Of a stretch of DNA of 64,000 nt, positions 27,329 to 36,306 are shown piece by piece. The position numbers were made by a program, and so were the translations under genes. The first letter of the stretch is position 1. Every line of letters begins with the position of its first letter. Under the pieces are notes generated by a model that was not told the origin of the DNA, made no database searches, and was given only the letters and a program-made list of their open reading frames with translations. The stretch comes from Lentisphaera marina. Its GTDB lineage: Bacteria; Verrucomicrobiota; Lentisphaeria; Lentisphaerales; Lentisphaeraceae. Location of the stretch: positions 682,001 to 746,000 of the forward strand of contig NZ_JAQZZL010000002.1 of NCBI RefSeq assembly GCF_028745505.1, read 5' to 3'.

Positions 27329-28663
27329 ACTATCTAAGTAGTTTTGGCACAAGGCTTCGCACTTTCTATGGACATCGATAAGTGCTATGTCCTGCTGTAG
27401 AGCAATGGCTTTCATATCTTCAAATTCAGCACTCGCTTTGATAACTTTTCCCTTGTGTATACCAAGCTTGATATTTAGCTCTCCCCAAGGGCTTTCAATA
27501 GTTTCTATTCGACGTTCGAGAATGAGGCGTTTTTCTTCGCGAATCCTCAAGCCAAAGCTAGTCGTTTCTCGTAAAATTATATCGGCAAATTTATTCGTAT
27601 CACTGACTTGGCAAATAACTTGTATCTGGCTCGCAGCACGAGACTTCTTCATTTGAATTGGAACTAAGCAAGCATCTAAGGCGCCTTCTTGCATGATTTT
27701 ATCAAAGACCTGTGCCAGAATTTCAGGACTCATATCATCGATATTTGAAGTGAGAACAGTGACCAAATCACTGGCTTGCTTGTTGTCATTTTCCAAAAGC
27801 ATGACTTTGAGTACGTTTGCGTGACTCGCAAAGGTTTTTTTGCCTGCCCCATAGGAGACTTTATTAATTGAACCCTTGAAAACGCCACTAAAATCAGAAC
27901 AAAAAGTCTTTATTAGTGCTGCGCCAGTAGGGGTTGTGAGTTCAAACTTTGCAGGGCCCGCAAAAATGGGAAAGCCTTCTAGGAGAAGTGAAGTTGCCGG
28001 AGCGGGGATGGGTAAAATACCATGAGCCATTTTCATCGTGCCACTGCCAACTGCAATGGGTGTGGAACTACAGTTATCGACATGCAGTTCATAAAAAGCT
28101 GCACATGCAGTGCAGATGTCGGCAATCGCATCTATTGCACCCACTTCGTGGAAATGAACACTATCAAAAGTTTTGCCATGTATACGAGCTTCAGCATTCG
28201 CTAAATGAGTGAAAGCTTCAATAGCGAGCTTCTTGGCACCCTCAGGCATGGGAGATGATTCGATAAGAGCAATGATTTTTTTGGGAGTTCGCGAATCGTC
28301 GTGTGAGTGATCGTGTGAGTGATCGTGTGAGTGATCGTGTGAGTGATCGTGTGAGTGATCGTGTGAGTGATCGTGTGAGTGATCGTGTGAGTGATCGTGT
28401 GAGTGATCGTGTGAGTGATCGTGTGAGTGCAGATCGACATGCTGATTGTCCACAAACTCATTTTTATGGGGGTCTAAAACTTTAAATGAAAATGAACTTA
28501 TACCATTTTTCATCGTGGCTTCTAAGCTGGTTTGATAGCCATTTAAGTCGGGGAGATAAGAAAAAATTTCTTCTTGTTTTTGCGGACTTAGTAGACCTAA
28601 TAAAGCTGCGGAAAACATGTCGCCAGCTACACCAGAAAAGGGGTCGATAAATAAAGTTTTCAT
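27323..28663 (-). CDS. larC: Nickel-pincer cofactor biosynthesis protein LarC
   Basis: LarC inserts nickel into the pyridinium dithiocarboxylate mononucleotide cofactor used by LarA-type racemases and epimerases. The 446-residue protein has the N-terminal motif FIDPFSGVAGDMFSAALL, VHFHEVGAIDAIADI, GILPIPAPATSLLLEGFP, and SNIDDMSPEILAQVFD. Here it is one unbroken frame, whereas in Lactiplantibacillus it is made by a programmed frameshift. Residues about 77-120 are an uninterrupted run of HSHD units encoded by a perfect 12-bp repeat, and probably bind nickel or other metals. No larA, larB or larE gene is nearby. Confidence 0.92.
   Translation of the reverse strand: MKTLFIDPFSGVAGDMFSAALLGLLSPQKQEEIFSYLPDLNGYQTSLEATMKNGISSFSFKVLDPHKNEFVDNQHVDLHSHDHSHDHSHDHSHDHSHDHSHDHSHDHSHDHSHDHSHDHSHDDSRTPKKIIALIESSPMPEGAKKLAIEAFTHLANAEARIHGKTFDSVHFHEVGAIDAIADICTACAAFYELHVDNCSSTPIAVGSGTMKMAHGILPIPAPATSLLLEGFPIFAGPAKFELTTPTGAALIKTFCSDFSGVFKGSINKVSYGAGKKTFASHANVLKVMLLENDNKQASDLVTVLTSNIDDMSPEILAQVFDKIMQEGALDACLVPIQMKKSRAASQIQVICQVSDTNKFADIILRETTSFGLRIREEKRLILERRIETIESPWGELNIKLGIHKGKVIKASAEFEDMKAIALQQDIALIDVHRKCEALCQNYLDSL
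28311..28430 (-). repeat. 12-bp tandem repeat inside larC (His-Ser-His-Asp)
   Basis: The plus-strand unit GTGTGAGTGATC repeats about ten times; nine copies are perfect and the last diverges after ten bases. Read on the minus strand each unit encodes His-Ser-His-Asp. Identity of the copies at DNA level suggests recent expansion by slippage. The reading frame is kept because the unit is four codons. Confidence 0.97.
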
Positions 28664-28716
28664 TGAGTTTCCATAAATTTAATTTTCTACAATTTAGCAC
28701 TCTACAGGCACAAAAC

Positions 28717-28745
28717 AAAAAACCCCAATAGATAGTCTATTGGGG
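28717..28745 (-). terminator. Rho-independent terminator of the sigma-factor gene
   Basis: CCCCAATAGA (28723-28732) and TCTATTGGGG (28736-28745) form a 10-bp stem with a 3-base loop, followed on the minus strand by six T (28717-28722). It lies after the stop of the sigma-70 gene and before larC. Confidence 0.92.
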
Positions 28746-28789
28746 CAGTAGATAAGTACGAGTTTTACGTTGAAGAGGATAAAGAGCTC

Positions 28790-29635
28790 TTAAGCAGCAG
28801 GGCGGTTAATGAGCCCTTGTAACTCGTGTGGTGCAAGCTTACAACGTAGGCGTCTAAGGGCCTCTTGTTGTAATTGGCGAACACGCTCTGACGTGAGTCC
28901 GACTAATTCGCTTGTTTCAGCTAGAGTTTTTGCCTCTCCATCTTCAAGACCGAAGCGTGCAGATAAAATGCTGTATTCACGCTCACTAAGTTCTTGTCGT
29001 ACAATTTCCATCAAGGTTTTGTAACCATCGTGAAATTCCATTACTTCACCAGGGTTGGGCGAATGAGAATCAGGTAAGAGTTCGCCTTTTTCAGTCGCTT
29101 TACCATCTTGATTAATTTGTTCATTAATGGAGAATGAAGAAGTATCGACGTGAAGACTAGTAGATCTGACAAGCTTTGGGCTTATTCCCACTTCTTTAGC
29201 AACTTGGTGATCATCAGTTTTACCCGTATTCTGTTTGATTTTAAGGCGAGCATTTTTGATTTTTTGCATGCGAAGCAAAGATTGAACTGGAACTCTGACA
29301 ATTCTTTTGTCGTCGCGAATAGCTCTGCGAATATTTTGTTTGATCCACCAAGCGGCATAGGAAGCGAATTTTGCGCCATGTCCGGGTCTGAAACGTTGAG
29401 CGGCTTTGACTAAACCATGATTGCCTTCTGCGATGAGTTCTGCAAGTGCAACACCGCGATTCATGAATTGTTTAGCAATCGTAACAACCAATCTCAAATT
29501 AGCGAGGGTTAGTTCTTGAATGGCAGATTCATCACCATTAGCAATTTTGTTTGCGAGCACAATTTCTTGATCACTATCAATGAGATCGTAATCACTCAGG
29601 TTTTTTAGGTAGTTATCCAATGCGTTGGCAACCAT
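28790..29635 (-). CDS. RNA polymerase sigma factor, sigma-70 family (RpoD/RpoS-like)
   Basis: The 281-residue protein has regions 1.2, 2, 3 and 4 but no region 1.1. Visible are DNYLKNLSDYDLIDSDQE (1.2), LTLANLRLVVTIAKQFMN (2.1), AELIAEGNHGLVKAAQRF (2.2-2.3), FASYAAWWIKQNIRRAI (2.4), the region 3 start VPVQSLLRM, and TLAETSELVGLTSERVRQLQ (4.2). The size fits a group 2 alternative factor rather than the main RpoD, which is usually larger in this phylum; that is an inference. It has its own terminator and a long, structured upstream region (29636-29997). Confidence 0.9.
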   Translation of the reverse strand: MVANALDNYLKNLSDYDLIDSDQEIVLANKIANGDESAIQELTLANLRLVVTIAKQFMNRGVALAELIAEGNHGLVKAAQRFRPGHGAKFASYAAWWIKQNIRRAIRDDKRIVRVPVQSLLRMQKIKNARLKIKQNTGKTDDHQVAKEVGISPKLVRSTSLHVDTSSFSINEQINQDGKATEKGELLPDSHSPNPGEVMEFHDGYKTLMEIVRQELSEREYSILSARFGLEDGEAKTLAETSELVGLTSERVRQLQQEALRRLRCKLAPHELQGLINRPAA

Positions 29636-29997
29636 TTTGTTTCTCCGTTAGTTTTAATGTTCTATAGACAATTCAGAGAAAAAAGAAAATCCTTACAAGC
29701 TTTTACAAAAAAAATTAAATTTTTTATTATTTGAGCTCAAAAAAAAGTATTTTATTACTATTCAAGTATGTTTTTGGAGAAAAAAAGTTGCTGTGTCAAC
29801 GGCACTGAGCATAATTCAGATTATGGTTTTAACCATAGATCATTAGTTTAGTTGTTTCATTCCGTTCTGCAGGAACGGCGAATAGACTAAAGTCCATCGT
29901 CAAGGGCGTGGAGTAGTTCTAAAAAGCTATCTTCTCTTTAGTGAAGGTATGAGGTAGCTACCTTATAAGAGCCCAGTCTATAGAAGATTTCTCTGAT
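29636..29997. other. Structured intergenic region upstream of the sigma-factor gene
   Basis: No coding frame is supported in these 362 bases. Several self-complementary segments occur: TATGGTT/AACCATA (29822-29837), CCGTTC/GAACGG (29862-29878), ATAGACT/AGTCTAT (29882-29888 with 29975-29981), and the palindrome AGGTAGCTACCT within the last. The half next to the sigma gene is very AT-rich. This could be a long 5' leader or a small RNA gene on either strand. I see no match to tmRNA, RNase P or SRP RNA cores. Confidence 0.4.
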
Positions 29998-30513
29998 CTA
30001 CTTTTTTGCGCTAGAAAAAACTTCCCAGTCAGCTTTGTCTTCAAAGTAGGCGTGCAGGGTATTCATTACCGATAAAAGGCGTCGACCCCAATGATATTCA
30101 AAAGTTAGCCTCCAGTGCCAAAGGCCATCATTCTTCAAACCAGATCTATAAAGTTCGAGCCCTTCCGCCACATCTTGATAGATGTCGGCCAATTCCTCTT
30201 GTATATCTGTTCGAATGAGTTCGTCATCACTTTGCAGTGGATTAATGACATCAACATATGAGGTGACTGGGAGCGAGTCAAAACGATCATAAACATTACG
30301 CCATTGATCAATGGGAATGCGCTTCTCAGAATGGAAATCTTCTTCATCAGGTAAATCGAGTCCAGCTAAGCCCAAAAGTGCAGCATAGAGTAGTGACATG
30401 TTCTGCAAGCCAATACGTGCTTCATTTTCAGTATCAGTAGGTTCGTTTTCAGCCCAATCACAAAAGTTTTGTGCTGCGGTCACTAAATTATCAAAGATTT
30501 CATTCGTAGACAT
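29998..30513 (-). CDS. DUF5063 domain-containing protein
   Basis: The 171-residue acidic protein matches DUF5063: LYAALLGLAGLDLPD near residue 45, DIQEELADIYQDVAEGLELY, and HWRLTFEYHWGRRLLSVMNTLHAY. It has no signal or membrane segment and is probably cytosolic. The family's role is unknown; members are small helical proteins. It stands divergent from the NUDIX gene with 100 bases between the starts. Confidence 0.8.
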   Translation of the reverse strand: MSTNEIFDNLVTAAQNFCDWAENEPTDTENEARIGLQNMSLLYAALLGLAGLDLPDEEDFHSEKRIPIDQWRNVYDRFDSLPVTSYVDVINPLQSDDELIRTDIQEELADIYQDVAEGLELYRSGLKNDGLWHWRLTFEYHWGRRLLSVMNTLHAYFEDKADWEVFSSAKK

Positions 30514-30613
30514 GATTTACATCCCATTTGTTTGATACTTCAAACTAACTGAGAGTTTGACGCTTTCCAGTCATTAACTTATTTTTATCTTACTTAATAG
30601 ATAGGGATATTTT

Positions 30614-31141
30614 ATGCACAAATGGGAACAGAAAAGTTCGGACCTGGTTTTTGAAGCCGGTTTTATGAAATTACAGAAAAATAAATGTATTAATCCAAGG
30701 AATGGACACGAAGGGGATTATTACGTGTTTCACTTTCCCGATTGGGTTACAATTGTTCCCTTCACGAAAGAAGGCAATATTGTCATGATCCGCCAGTACC
30801 GTCACGGTAGTCAAGAATACGAACTGGAATTGCCAGGTGGTGCGATTGAAAAAGGAGAGGAAGTTTTAATCGCAGGTCTAAGAGAGCTGCAAGAAGAGAC
30901 GGGAGGAACCTGTTCGGAATATAGCTTGGCAGGAAAAGTTCGCCCGAATTCTTCCATGCAAGATAATTGGTGTTACACAATGATTGCCAAAGATGTTTCC
31001 CTCGGCGCCGAGCGCAACTTAGACCCCGGTGAAGATATAGAAGTCTTAGAAATGACTCCCGAAGCCGTTCGCCAAGCCATTTTTTCAGGAGAAATCACTA
31101 ATACCATGATGATCTCCTCACTCTATTTCGCCGGAGTGTAA
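30614..31141 (+). CDS. NUDIX hydrolase (ADP-ribose pyrophosphatase-like)
   Basis: The 175-residue protein has a complete Nudix box at about residues 76-98 (GAIEKGEEVLIAGLRELQEE plus TGG), so the metal-binding RELQEE helix is intact. The surrounding sequence (VTIVPFTKEGNIVMIRQYRHG, LELPGG) fits the ADP-ribose/ADP-sugar pyrophosphatase branch that cleaves nucleoside diphosphates linked to another group. It is cytosolic and monocistronic. A run of about ten C follows six bases after the stop. Confidence 0.9.
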   Translation: MHKWEQKSSDLVFEAGFMKLQKNKCINPRNGHEGDYYVFHFPDWVTIVPFTKEGNIVMIRQYRHGSQEYELELPGGAIEKGEEVLIAGLRELQEETGGTCSEYSLAGKVRPNSSMQDNWCYTMIAKDVSLGAERNLDPGEDIEVLEMTPEAVRQAIFSGEITNTMMISSLYFAGV

Positions 31142-31323
31142 GACTTCCCCCCCCCCAAGATTTACAAAAGCCTTACAATTTTCATCATGATATGATGAAA
31201 GCTTGTTATATAATCATATCACATCAAACAAGGTATTAAGTTTTGATTTCGGGACTAATGATCTAGGGGAATAAAGGATAGTTGATCTTGAGGTGCCAAG
31301 CTGTAAGCTTTTTGTAAATAATA

Positions 31324-31352
31324 AAAAAGGGAGCCCTTTGAGCTCCCTTTTT
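31324..31352 (-). terminator. Rho-independent terminator of the pseudopilin-like lipoprotein gene
   Basis: AAAAGGGAGC (31325-31334) and GCTCCCTTTT (31342-31351) form the stem with a 7-base loop. It works best on the minus strand (T-run from the A-tract at 31323-31328), after the gene ending at 31379. On the plus strand it could also stop NUDIX transcripts. Confidence 0.85.
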
Positions 31353-31378
31353 CTATGACTTAATGAGTCTAGTTCGAC

Positions 31379-33067
31379 TTAATTATCAGTTTTAATAGAG
31401 TGAGCCTTCAACCACTCATTAAATTGTTCCTGAGTTCGAATGTTAGGGACGCGTTCGACATGGCCATCACCAAACAAAACAAGAATTGAGCCATCTTTTT
31501 GCATACCTGGGCGTGTTGCGATCATCGCAATATCAGGATCTTCAAAGTCATTGATATGCAGGCCAGGTTTAAAGAGGATACGGTAATCAGTTTCGTCTGC
31601 AATGACTTGTTCAAGAGTCGGGTTGGGGTGATCTTTAGAAGCAAACAAGGACATTTCGAATTCTAATTTATTTAAGTCGTCAGGGATGACGCTTTCCGAA
31701 CCATCAGAAAAATACATTAAGATAAAAATACCCATTTGTTTAAGGTTGTTAATGTCTCTCTTTTGTACGGCTTTGGCTCGGGCTTTACCTAGTGCAGGAA
31801 GAACCATGGCAGCTACGACGCCTACATAGGCAGCCTGTAACTGTGTAGGAGATACGGCAAAGGCTGATTGACCATTTAAGGAAACCGCTCCAGGTTTAAT
31901 CGTACTCGCAAACCAAAAATTACTCAATTGTTTCTCTTGCATTTTACTGACAATCATAGAAATGGATTTTTGGGCATCTTGATCGGGAATATTTGGGATG
32001 AGTTTTTCTGCCCAGTTGAGTGTTGACTGAGTGTTGAGAAAGCCGAAGGAGTTTCCAGAGTAACTTGATTCAGTAAGCTTAGTAGAACTCATGTCAGCAG
32101 CTTTTTGATTAAAGTCAGTTTTGGGAATGAGCCAGTCACTATCTGAGCTCAACATGATCCATTGATCATTGATGGCAAGAGTAGGACTTTTGTCGATAGG
32201 GAGCTTGTCTGCAGAAGCATAAGTTGTCCAACCATTTTTCTCTGCACTGGTGATTTTTTTAGCCTCAAGACCCTTTTTCAGAACCATCTTATTGAGGAGT
32301 TCTGCAAGATAGCCACTCTTGTTACCAATAAGTAGTTTGATTTTGAGTGAAGGAGCTTCTAAGCCAGGAAGAGCAATTTGCTTTCCTTCTTCAAAAGAAA
32401 TGGCTAGAGCCATCTCTGTATCGAGGGCCAGTTTAAGTTTTTCAAAATCAATTTCCATCATATTCAACATAGCGGGGACTGATTGAACTTGTTGAGTGAA
32501 CTCAGCTGCCTCAGGAATGGATTGAGACGTTTTAAGAATAAAGTCATAGAGCACGCCTGGATTAAAGCGGCCGGCAACCACTAAATCAGAATCAGAATCT
32601 ATATACTTAAGTGATTCGAGTGTGGCATTTGCACCACCTGCTAATTGTGCCGCTGGCTTAGTTTCGTAACCATCTTTAGTCATCATATAAAACTTGACTG
32701 CGTAACCATTGTCTTGCTTCTTGTTACTTAAGGCATAGGCTTTACTATCAAACATTCCATAATCATCAAGTCCTTGATAGATTTTGTTGACAATAGCTTG
32801 TTTCGATGGATCTTGTTTAAAGTCATCCGTCGATAGAATGAAGTCGCGAATTCCTTCGTACATAGCATTATCTTGCTCTTCATACATGAGGAATGATCCG
32901 CCTGTATCGACATTTTGCATAGCTAAATTGAATTGGCTATTATCTGTTTGGATACTTTTTTCTGTTTCTTTGACAGTGTTATCTGCCTTGTTTACTTGTT
33001 CATTGTCTTTGCATGAACTGAGTAAGATGGAAGCAGCGAGTGTGCCTCCTAATAAAAGTTTCTTCAA
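31379..33067 (-). CDS. Lipoprotein with pseudopilin-like C-terminal region
   Basis: The 562-residue protein has a lipobox (LLSSC, Cys19). Residues about 50-410 are an unrecognised periplasmic domain, with two long beta-rich halves that vaguely resemble DUF3352-type proteins. From about residue 413 the sequence changes to that of type II secretion prepilins of this phylum: a short hydrophobic stretch AYVGVVAAMVLPALGKARAKA, then INNLKQMGIFILMYFSDGS and a terminal FGDGHVERVPN. In prepilins this follows an N-terminal FTLIELLVV helix; here that leader is missing and the segment is internal. The function is not known. A terminator lies downstream. Confidence 0.75.
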   Translation of the reverse strand: MKKLLLGGTLAASILLSSCKDNEQVNKADNTVKETEKSIQTDNSQFNLAMQNVDTGGSFLMYEEQDNAMYEGIRDFILSTDDFKQDPSKQAIVNKIYQGLDDYGMFDSKAYALSNKKQDNGYAVKFYMMTKDGYETKPAAQLAGGANATLESLKYIDSDSDLVVAGRFNPGVLYDFILKTSQSIPEAAEFTQQVQSVPAMLNMMEIDFEKLKLALDTEMALAISFEEGKQIALPGLEAPSLKIKLLIGNKSGYLAELLNKMVLKKGLEAKKITSAEKNGWTTYASADKLPIDKSPTLAINDQWIMLSSDSDWLIPKTDFNQKAADMSSTKLTESSYSGNSFGFLNTQSTLNWAEKLIPNIPDQDAQKSISMIVSKMQEKQLSNFWFASTIKPGAVSLNGQSAFAVSPTQLQAAYVGVVAAMVLPALGKARAKAVQKRDINNLKQMGIFILMYFSDGSESVIPDDLNKLEFEMSLFASKDHPNPTLEQVIADETDYRILFKPGLHINDFEDPDIAMIATRPGMQKDGSILVLFGDGHVERVPNIRTQEQFNEWLKAHSIKTDN

Positions 33068-33539
33068 ATTAAATCCCTCCGAATTTCGTGCCAGATTTTG
33101 GCATCATTTAACAATGGCTTGCTGTCAAGTTTGGTAGCCCTCCAACAACCGTACTTAAAATTAACAAGTTATAGAATTTATACAATTGGATTAATTGAGT
33201 ACTCAAGAGTTTTTACCACTCTTTCACAGTGTGAATAGTCATAAGGAAAAAATGAGAGCTTATCGGAGATAGGTCATTTTAAGATTTTTGTAGAATTGAT
33301 TTTTTCGTTTTTTTTTTATGAAGTCGGTACGGATTTAAAATTTCACATCTTCCCTCTCAAAAGTTGGAGGAACCTTAAATTAAAAGGAGAAAAAATTATC
33401 CCCAAAAACCCCAAAAACCCCGAAGAGCTGATGGAGAGCGAGTAGATAAGTTTAATGAAATACTTGAATCTGATTACTGATAAGTGAATAAAAAAGGCCG
33501 ATCATAGTGATCGGCCTTTTGAATCAGTTTAGAGTCTGA
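33068..33539. other. Intergenic region between acnB and the lipoprotein gene
   Basis: The 472 bases hold the acnB terminator at their left-to-right end (33492-33520) and presumably the lipoprotein promoter near 33070-33200. A short motif CCCCAAAAA is repeated at 33400-33421. An open frame of about 34 codons (33379-33480) has no ATG, GTG or TTG start. I see no supported gene. Confidence 0.45.
33492..33520 (-). terminator. Rho-independent terminator of acnB
   Basis: AAAAGGCCGATCA (33492-33504) and TGATCGGCCTTTT (33508-33520) form a 13-bp stem with loop TAG. On the minus strand it ends in a T-run. It lies 20 bases after the acnB stop. Confidence 0.93.
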
Positions 33540-36101
33540 TTAAACTGTTAAACCATCCTCGAGGAGGTGGAAGTTGAGGTATTGATAAATTGCATCATCT
33601 TTACCTTCAAGCTTTGGTGTCACAATGTCTTGGTATTCCTTTGGAGTAGGAATGTGGCCCAAGAGTGAAACTGCGGCTGCGAGTTCCGCAGAACCGAGGT
33701 AAACTTGTGCGCCATCACCGAGGCGGTTGTTGAAGTTACGTGTAGAAGTTGAGAATACGTGAGCATTGTCTTGTACACGAGCCTGGTTACCCATACAGAG
33801 TGAACAACCTGGCATTTCGATACGAGCACCAGCAGCTGAGAATTTTGAATAGTAGCCTTCTTTAGTGAGTTGCTCTGCATCCATTTTTGTTGGAGGGCAA
33901 ACCCATAGGCGGGGCTCAACTTGACCTTCGCCTTCAAGTACAGTGGCAGCGGCACGGAAGTGACCGATGTTAGTCATACAAGAACCGATAAAGACTTCGT
34001 CGATTTTGTTACCAGCAACGTCAGAGATCTTTTTAACGTCATCTGGATCGTTAGGGCATGCTACGATAGGCTCAGTCATTGCATTGAGGTCGATTTCGAT
34101 TACAGCAGCGTACTCAGCGTTAGCATCAGCTTCCATGAGCTCGCCATTAGCAATCCAATCTTTCACATCAGCAATACGCTTGCGAAGTGTATCAGGATCT
34201 TTATAACCACCCTCAATCATAGCTTCCATGAGCGTAATGTTTGAGTTGAGGTATTCTTCTATTGGCTCACGGTTGAGTTTGATTGTTGCGGCAGCGGCAG
34301 AACGCTCTGCAGCAGCATCAGTTAATTCAAATGCTTGTTCAACTTTAAGATCTGGAAGACCTTCGATTTCGAGAACACGGCCAGAGAAAATATTAACTTT
34401 ACCTTGCTTTGCAACAGTGAGGTGACCCTCTTGGATAGCTTGGTAAGGAATCATGTTAACCACATCGCGAAGAGTAACACCAGGCTGAAGTTCTCCTTTG
34501 AAACGTACGAGTACTGATTCAGGCATATCGAGTGGCATAACGCCAAGTGCTGCAGCAAAAGCTACGAGACCAGAACCTGCAGGGAAAGAAATGCCGAGAG
34601 GGAAACGCGTGTGAGAATCACCACCAGTACCGACTGTGTCAGGTACGAGAAGGCGGTTGAGCCATGAGTGAATAACGCCATCACCAGGAGCAAGAGAAAC
34701 GCCGCCGCGGTTGGAGATGTAGTCAGGGAGTGTTGCGTGAGTATTTACGTCAGTAGGCTTAGGGTAAGCCGCAGTGTGACAGAAAGACTGCATAACGAGG
34801 TCAGCGTTGAACTTTAAACAAGCGAGTTCAGTCATTTCTGACGCAGTCATTGGACCCGTAGTATCTTGTGAACCAACAGTCGTCATTTTTGGAAGACAAG
34901 CTGTACCAGGAAGGATACCTTCTACGCCACAAGCTTTACCGACCATTTTCTGTGCGAGTGAATAACCTTGACCCGCTGCTGGAGCTGGATTGTCAGGGTT
35001 GACAAAAAGACCGCTTTCTTCAATTGAACTAAGTCCGAGTACGCCACGAGCTTTCTCTGTGAGCTGTTTACCAATAATAAGTGGTACACGTCCACCTGCA
35101 CGGAATTCGTCGAGGATAGTGTTAGGCTTAACTTCGAAAGAAGTGATTACAGAACCATCTTCTGCAAGGATTTTACCTTCGAGAGGTTTAACTGTGATCA
35201 CTTGACCAGTAGAAAGTGCACTTACATCAGTTTGGATGGGGAGTGCACCAGAGTCTTCTGCAGTGTTGAAGAAAATTGGAGCAATGATGCCACCTATAAT
35301 TACACCACCACGACGCTTATTTGGAATGAAGGGGATGTCGTCGCCAATGTGCCAGAGAAGTGAGTTACAAGCTGACTTACGTGAAGAACCTGTACCTACA
35401 ACATCACCAACGAAAGAAACAGGAAGACCTTTTTCTTCGAGTTTTGCGATTTCCGCAGGACCTTCTGGGAAGAGGCTACCGCCCATGCAAGTTGAGTGAA
35501 GTGGAATATCCGCACGAGTGAAGGCGAATTTAGCAGGAGAGAAATCATCTGTATTGATTTCGCCATCTACTTTATAAATAACTGTTTTGATTTCTGCAGG
35601 AATGTCTTCAGCATTAGTGAACCATTCAGCATTTGCCCATGAAGTTACGACTTCCTTAGCTGTAGCGTTACCGCCTTCAGCGAGTACGTTCACATCTTCG
35701 AAGCAGTTAACTGCGAGAACCATGTTTTTGAGAGATTCAGCAGCAAGAGGTGCAAGCTCTGCATCTTCGCTAGCGACAACGTCGATAAGACCTTGGAGGT
35801 TATAACCACCAACCATTGTACCAAGAAGTTTTACAGCATCAGCTTTTGAGATAACTTCACATGTGTTAGCACCTTTGACAACACCAACGAGGAAATCAGC
35901 TTTTACGTGAGCTGCAGGGTCCACACCAGGGTTAATGCGATTAGTAAGGAGGTCAAGAAGTTCTTCACCTTTACCACTAGGGATATTTTGGAGGAGGCTT
36001 ACTAGCTCTTCAGCTTGTGATTTACTTAGTGCGAGGGGAGGGATGCCTTGAGCTTCACGCTCAGCAACATGCTTGTAGTAGTCTTCGAAAAAAGTCGACA
36101 T
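33540..36101 (-). CDS. acnB: Aconitate hydratase B / 2-methylisocitrate dehydratase
   Basis: AcnB isomerises citrate to isocitrate in the TCA cycle and can act on 2-methylisocitrate. I chose ATG 36101 (MSTFFEDYYKHVAERE) over the TTG at 36128 since AcnB proteins start with this helix. The AcnB order is visible: N-terminal HEAT-like part, swivel domain (VGDVVGTGSSRKSACNSL), then the catalytic core with GTGGDSHTRFPLGISFPAGS, the iron-sulfur Cys in FIGSCMTNIGHF and the pair in MPGCSLCMGNQARV. Length (853 residues) is normal. It is monocistronic with a strong terminator. Confidence 0.97.
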   Translation of the reverse strand: MSTFFEDYYKHVAEREAQGIPPLALSKSQAEELVSLLQNIPSGKGEELLDLLTNRINPGVDPAAHVKADFLVGVVKGANTCEVISKADAVKLLGTMVGGYNLQGLIDVVASEDAELAPLAAESLKNMVLAVNCFEDVNVLAEGGNATAKEVVTSWANAEWFTNAEDIPAEIKTVIYKVDGEINTDDFSPAKFAFTRADIPLHSTCMGGSLFPEGPAEIAKLEEKGLPVSFVGDVVGTGSSRKSACNSLLWHIGDDIPFIPNKRRGGVIIGGIIAPIFFNTAEDSGALPIQTDVSALSTGQVITVKPLEGKILAEDGSVITSFEVKPNTILDEFRAGGRVPLIIGKQLTEKARGVLGLSSIEESGLFVNPDNPAPAAGQGYSLAQKMVGKACGVEGILPGTACLPKMTTVGSQDTTGPMTASEMTELACLKFNADLVMQSFCHTAAYPKPTDVNTHATLPDYISNRGGVSLAPGDGVIHSWLNRLLVPDTVGTGGDSHTRFPLGISFPAGSGLVAFAAALGVMPLDMPESVLVRFKGELQPGVTLRDVVNMIPYQAIQEGHLTVAKQGKVNIFSGRVLEIEGLPDLKVEQAFELTDAAAERSAAAATIKLNREPIEEYLNSNITLMEAMIEGGYKDPDTLRKRIADVKDWIANGELMEADANAEYAAVIEIDLNAMTEPIVACPNDPDDVKKISDVAGNKIDEVFIGSCMTNIGHFRAAATVLEGEGQVEPRLWVCPPTKMDAEQLTKEGYYSKFSAAGARIEMPGCSLCMGNQARVQDNAHVFSTSTRNFNNRLGDGAQVYLGSAELAAAVSLLGHIPTPKEYQDIVTPKLEGKDDAIYQYLNFHLLEDGLTV

Positions 36102-36306
36102 GAGGATCTCAAAATTTACAGTTAACAAATAAACATTTATGACGTAATAAGTACGTAAAAATAACCCGATAATAATAAATTCATTTTAGAGAAAAACAAT
36201 CGTCAAAATCAAAAGCTTGAGAAATAATCGAAAATAGTTGGTTGAGTTAAGTTTTTTACGTTTTTGGAATTTTAACTCGAGATAAAAACTCAGTCAAATC
36301 AGTACT

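Noticed and set aside
28311..28430. Possible CRISPR array
   Set aside because: The units are 12 bp, directly joined without spacers, and lie in frame inside larC.
28303..28485. Plus-strand frame through the larC repeat encoding repeated VSDR units
   Set aside because: It is the complement of the HSHD repeat within a well-supported larC gene and has no other coding signs.
31147..31156. Poly-C run after the NUDIX gene as a phase-variation tract
   Set aside because: It lies after the stop codon and no promoter for a following gene was seen next to it. A sequencing-prone homopolymer is the simpler view.
33400..33421. Telomere-like CCCCAAAAA repeats
   Set aside because: Only two full units and a part occur, inside a chromosome-like region. 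This is too few to mean anything.
33379..33480. Short open frame with a protein-like end (RADGERVDKFNEILESDY)
   Set aside because: It spans only about 34 codons, follows a stop directly, has no ATG, GTG or TTG start and lies just before the acnB terminator.
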